Assembly (NCBI GenBank): GCA_016763495.1
Contig: JAESTR010000143.1
Coordinates: forward strand, 1 to 7,136
Length of the DNA: 7,136 bases
Source: Kordiimonadaceae bacterium
Lineage (GTDB): Bacteria; Pseudomonadota; Alphaproteobacteria; Sphingomonadales; Kordiimonadaceae
Direction of reading: 5' to 3'
This document shows, piece after piece, positions 6,271 through 7,136 of the stretch (positions are counted from its first letter, which is position 1; every line of letters begins with the position of its first letter). The notes under the pieces are model-generated. The model saw only the letters and a program-made list of their open reading frames with translations. It was not told the origin of the DNA and made no database searches. Position numbers and translations under genes: made by a program.

Positions 6271-6394
6271 TAAAGTACCATTATGTGTTGCACCGTATTG
6301 CTCAAACTCAAGTAAAATAGCCGAAAATAATCCTCCGAGACGGATTGTAGCGATTTTGTCACTCTTATCAACCTCATCATGCTGAATTCTCTAA

Positions 6395-6417
6395 TGACAT
6401 CAATGTCAAAGCATTGA
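6395..6417. promoter_or_regulatory. Two overlapping dyads upstream of the flavoprotein
   Basis: TGACAT/ATGTCA (6395-6400 and 6403-6408, two-base centre) overlaps TCAATG/CATTGA (6400-6405 and 6412-6417, six-base centre). Both are perfect. They share bases, so as RNA or DNA structures they exclude each other. They lie about 90-110 bases before the flavoprotein start and could be regulator sites. No regulator is recognised. Confidence 0.38.
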
Positions 6418-6506
6418 ACGCAACTAAAAACCGGCCCTAACAGATTTAAAGAAGTATAGACGATTGGCGCGTGACATAAGCACCCAACTTAGGCCATAAG
6501 GCCGAT

Positions 6507-7136
6507 ATGACCTTTGATGTGATCATTGTTGGAGCAGGTGCAGCGGGCCTGATGTGCGCGCTAACGGCAGGCAAACGCGGTAAACAAGTGCTGTTGCTTG
6601 AGCGCAGTAAAAAGCCCGGCGCAAAAATACTTATATCAGGCGGTGGCAGGTGTAATTTCACCAATCAAGATACGGTGCCGCAGGCTTATATTAGCCAAAA
6701 CCCTCATTTTATGAAGTCTGCCCTTAGCCGGTATACGCCGTGGGATATTATGGATTTGCTCGCGAGCGGAGGTGCTACATGGCATGAGAAAACCTTGGGG
6801 CAGCTTTTCTGTGATCAAGGGGCTGGCAAAATTCTTCAAATACTGCTTGATGAATGTACATCAGCCTGTGTGACGCTGAAAACAAGTGTGAACATCGAAA
6901 AGGTGCGTAAACTTGAAAGCGGGTATTCGCTGGAAACGGACCAAGGTATTTTAAACGCCCCGAAGCTGATCATAGCCAGCGGCGGTGTTTCTATACCCAA
7001 AATGGGAGCCACTGATTTTGGCTACCGTGTTGCGCGTCAGTTTGGCCTTGCTGTTCTTCCCGCCATGCCTGCGTTGGTGCCCTTCATTTTCAGCGGGCCT
7101 GAGCTAGTGGCGATGAAGGCGCTGGCCGGTGTTTCA
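6507..7136 (+). CDS. HI0933/BaiN-type FAD oxidoreductase, N-terminal part
   Basis: The first 210 residues of a flavoprotein of the HI0933 family (NAD(P)/FAD-dependent oxidoreductases) are present; the gene runs out of the window, so the roughly 390-residue protein is cut in half only by the window edge. The Rossmann FAD motif is VIIVGAGAAGLMCA, with Gly9, Gly11 and Gly14. The family signature SGGGRCNFTN lies at 44-53. Then come LFCDQGAGKILQIL, where the family usually has a 'vFP' sequence, and ASGGVSIPKMGATDFGY, matching the typical 'TGGxSxPxxGsTGdGY'. It is probably cytosolic. Family members reduce or saturate various substrates and most have no known one, so no reaction is given. AAGG at 6498-6501 is the ribosome binding site, five bases before the ATG. 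It lies in a small GGCC-ATAA-GGCC hairpin (6492-6503). Confidence 0.92.
   Translation, partial: MTFDVIIVGAGAAGLMCALTAGKRGKQVLLLERSKKPGAKILISGGGRCNFTNQDTVPQAYISQNPHFMKSALSRYTPWDIMDLLASGGATWHEKTLGQLFCDQGAGKILQILLDECTSACVTLKTSVNIEKVRKLESGYSLETDQGILNAPKLIIASGGVSIPKMGATDFGYRVARQFGLAVLPAMPALVPFIFSGPELVAMKALAGVS

Larger units (their letters stand above)
6192..6506. other. Divergent control region between chemoreceptor and flavoprotein
   Basis: These 315 bases hold no credible gene and separate two genes that read outwards, so both promoters should lie here. Three dyads stand out and are listed separately or in the neighbouring entries. I could not find a -35/-10 pair good enough to name for either gene. 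A TATAGA at about 6457-6462 is a possible -10 for the flavoprotein, but it lacks a convincing -35. Confidence 0.5.

Noticed and set aside
6446..6839. Minus-strand frames of 67-72 residues near the right end
   Set aside because: They are antisense to the flavoprotein gene, whose own frame has unmistakable FAD and SGGGRCN motifs.
1..7136. CRISPR array, toxin-antitoxin pair, retron or other defence cassette
   Set aside because: No spaced direct repeats, no small overlapping gene pair and no reverse transcriptase or nuclease motif was seen. The only mobile-element content is the remnant at 2186-2963, whose cargo is missing.

Overview
The window most resembles part of an alphaproteobacterial chromosome of moderate GC content. 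This rests on the style of the chemoreceptor, a stand-alone TonB C-terminal domain protein, an HI0933-type flavoprotein, and divergent or convergent single genes rather than long operons. The placement is an inference; no single marker here fixes genus or order.

Left part (1-2016): an isochorismatase-like cysteine hydrolase is followed, after 139 bases, by a membrane-anchored serine hydrolase of the beta-lactamase/LACTB type. The gap holds a small dyad and a long imperfect stem-loop (686-740) that reaches into the first possible start codon of the hydrolase.

Middle part (about 2186-2963): no intact gene, but a compressed graveyard of mobile DNA, all reading on the minus strand. It contains the C-terminal end of an IS3-family transposase, the zinc-finger segment of an IS66 TnpC transposase, and the N-terminal arm-binding segment of a tyrosine integrase. 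They are joined almost end to end and lie just beyond the 3' end of a tRNA-Ser(GGA) gene. This is the expected geometry of a decayed genomic island that once inserted at the tRNA.

Right part (3054-7136): after the tRNA and its promoter come a short exported TonB-domain protein (+), a convergent 758-residue methyl-accepting chemotaxis protein (-), a 315-base divergent control region with several perfect dyads, and the first 210 codons of an HI0933/BaiN-type FAD oxidoreductase (+), which runs off the window.

The intact genes do not form one evident pathway. I see no convincing new multi-gene system. The observations most worth following are the integrase/IS66/IS3 scar at tRNA-Ser, the stem-loop over the start of the LACTB-like gene, the unusual discriminator base of the tRNA, and an apparent Lys-to-Arg change at the isochorismatase catalytic position.
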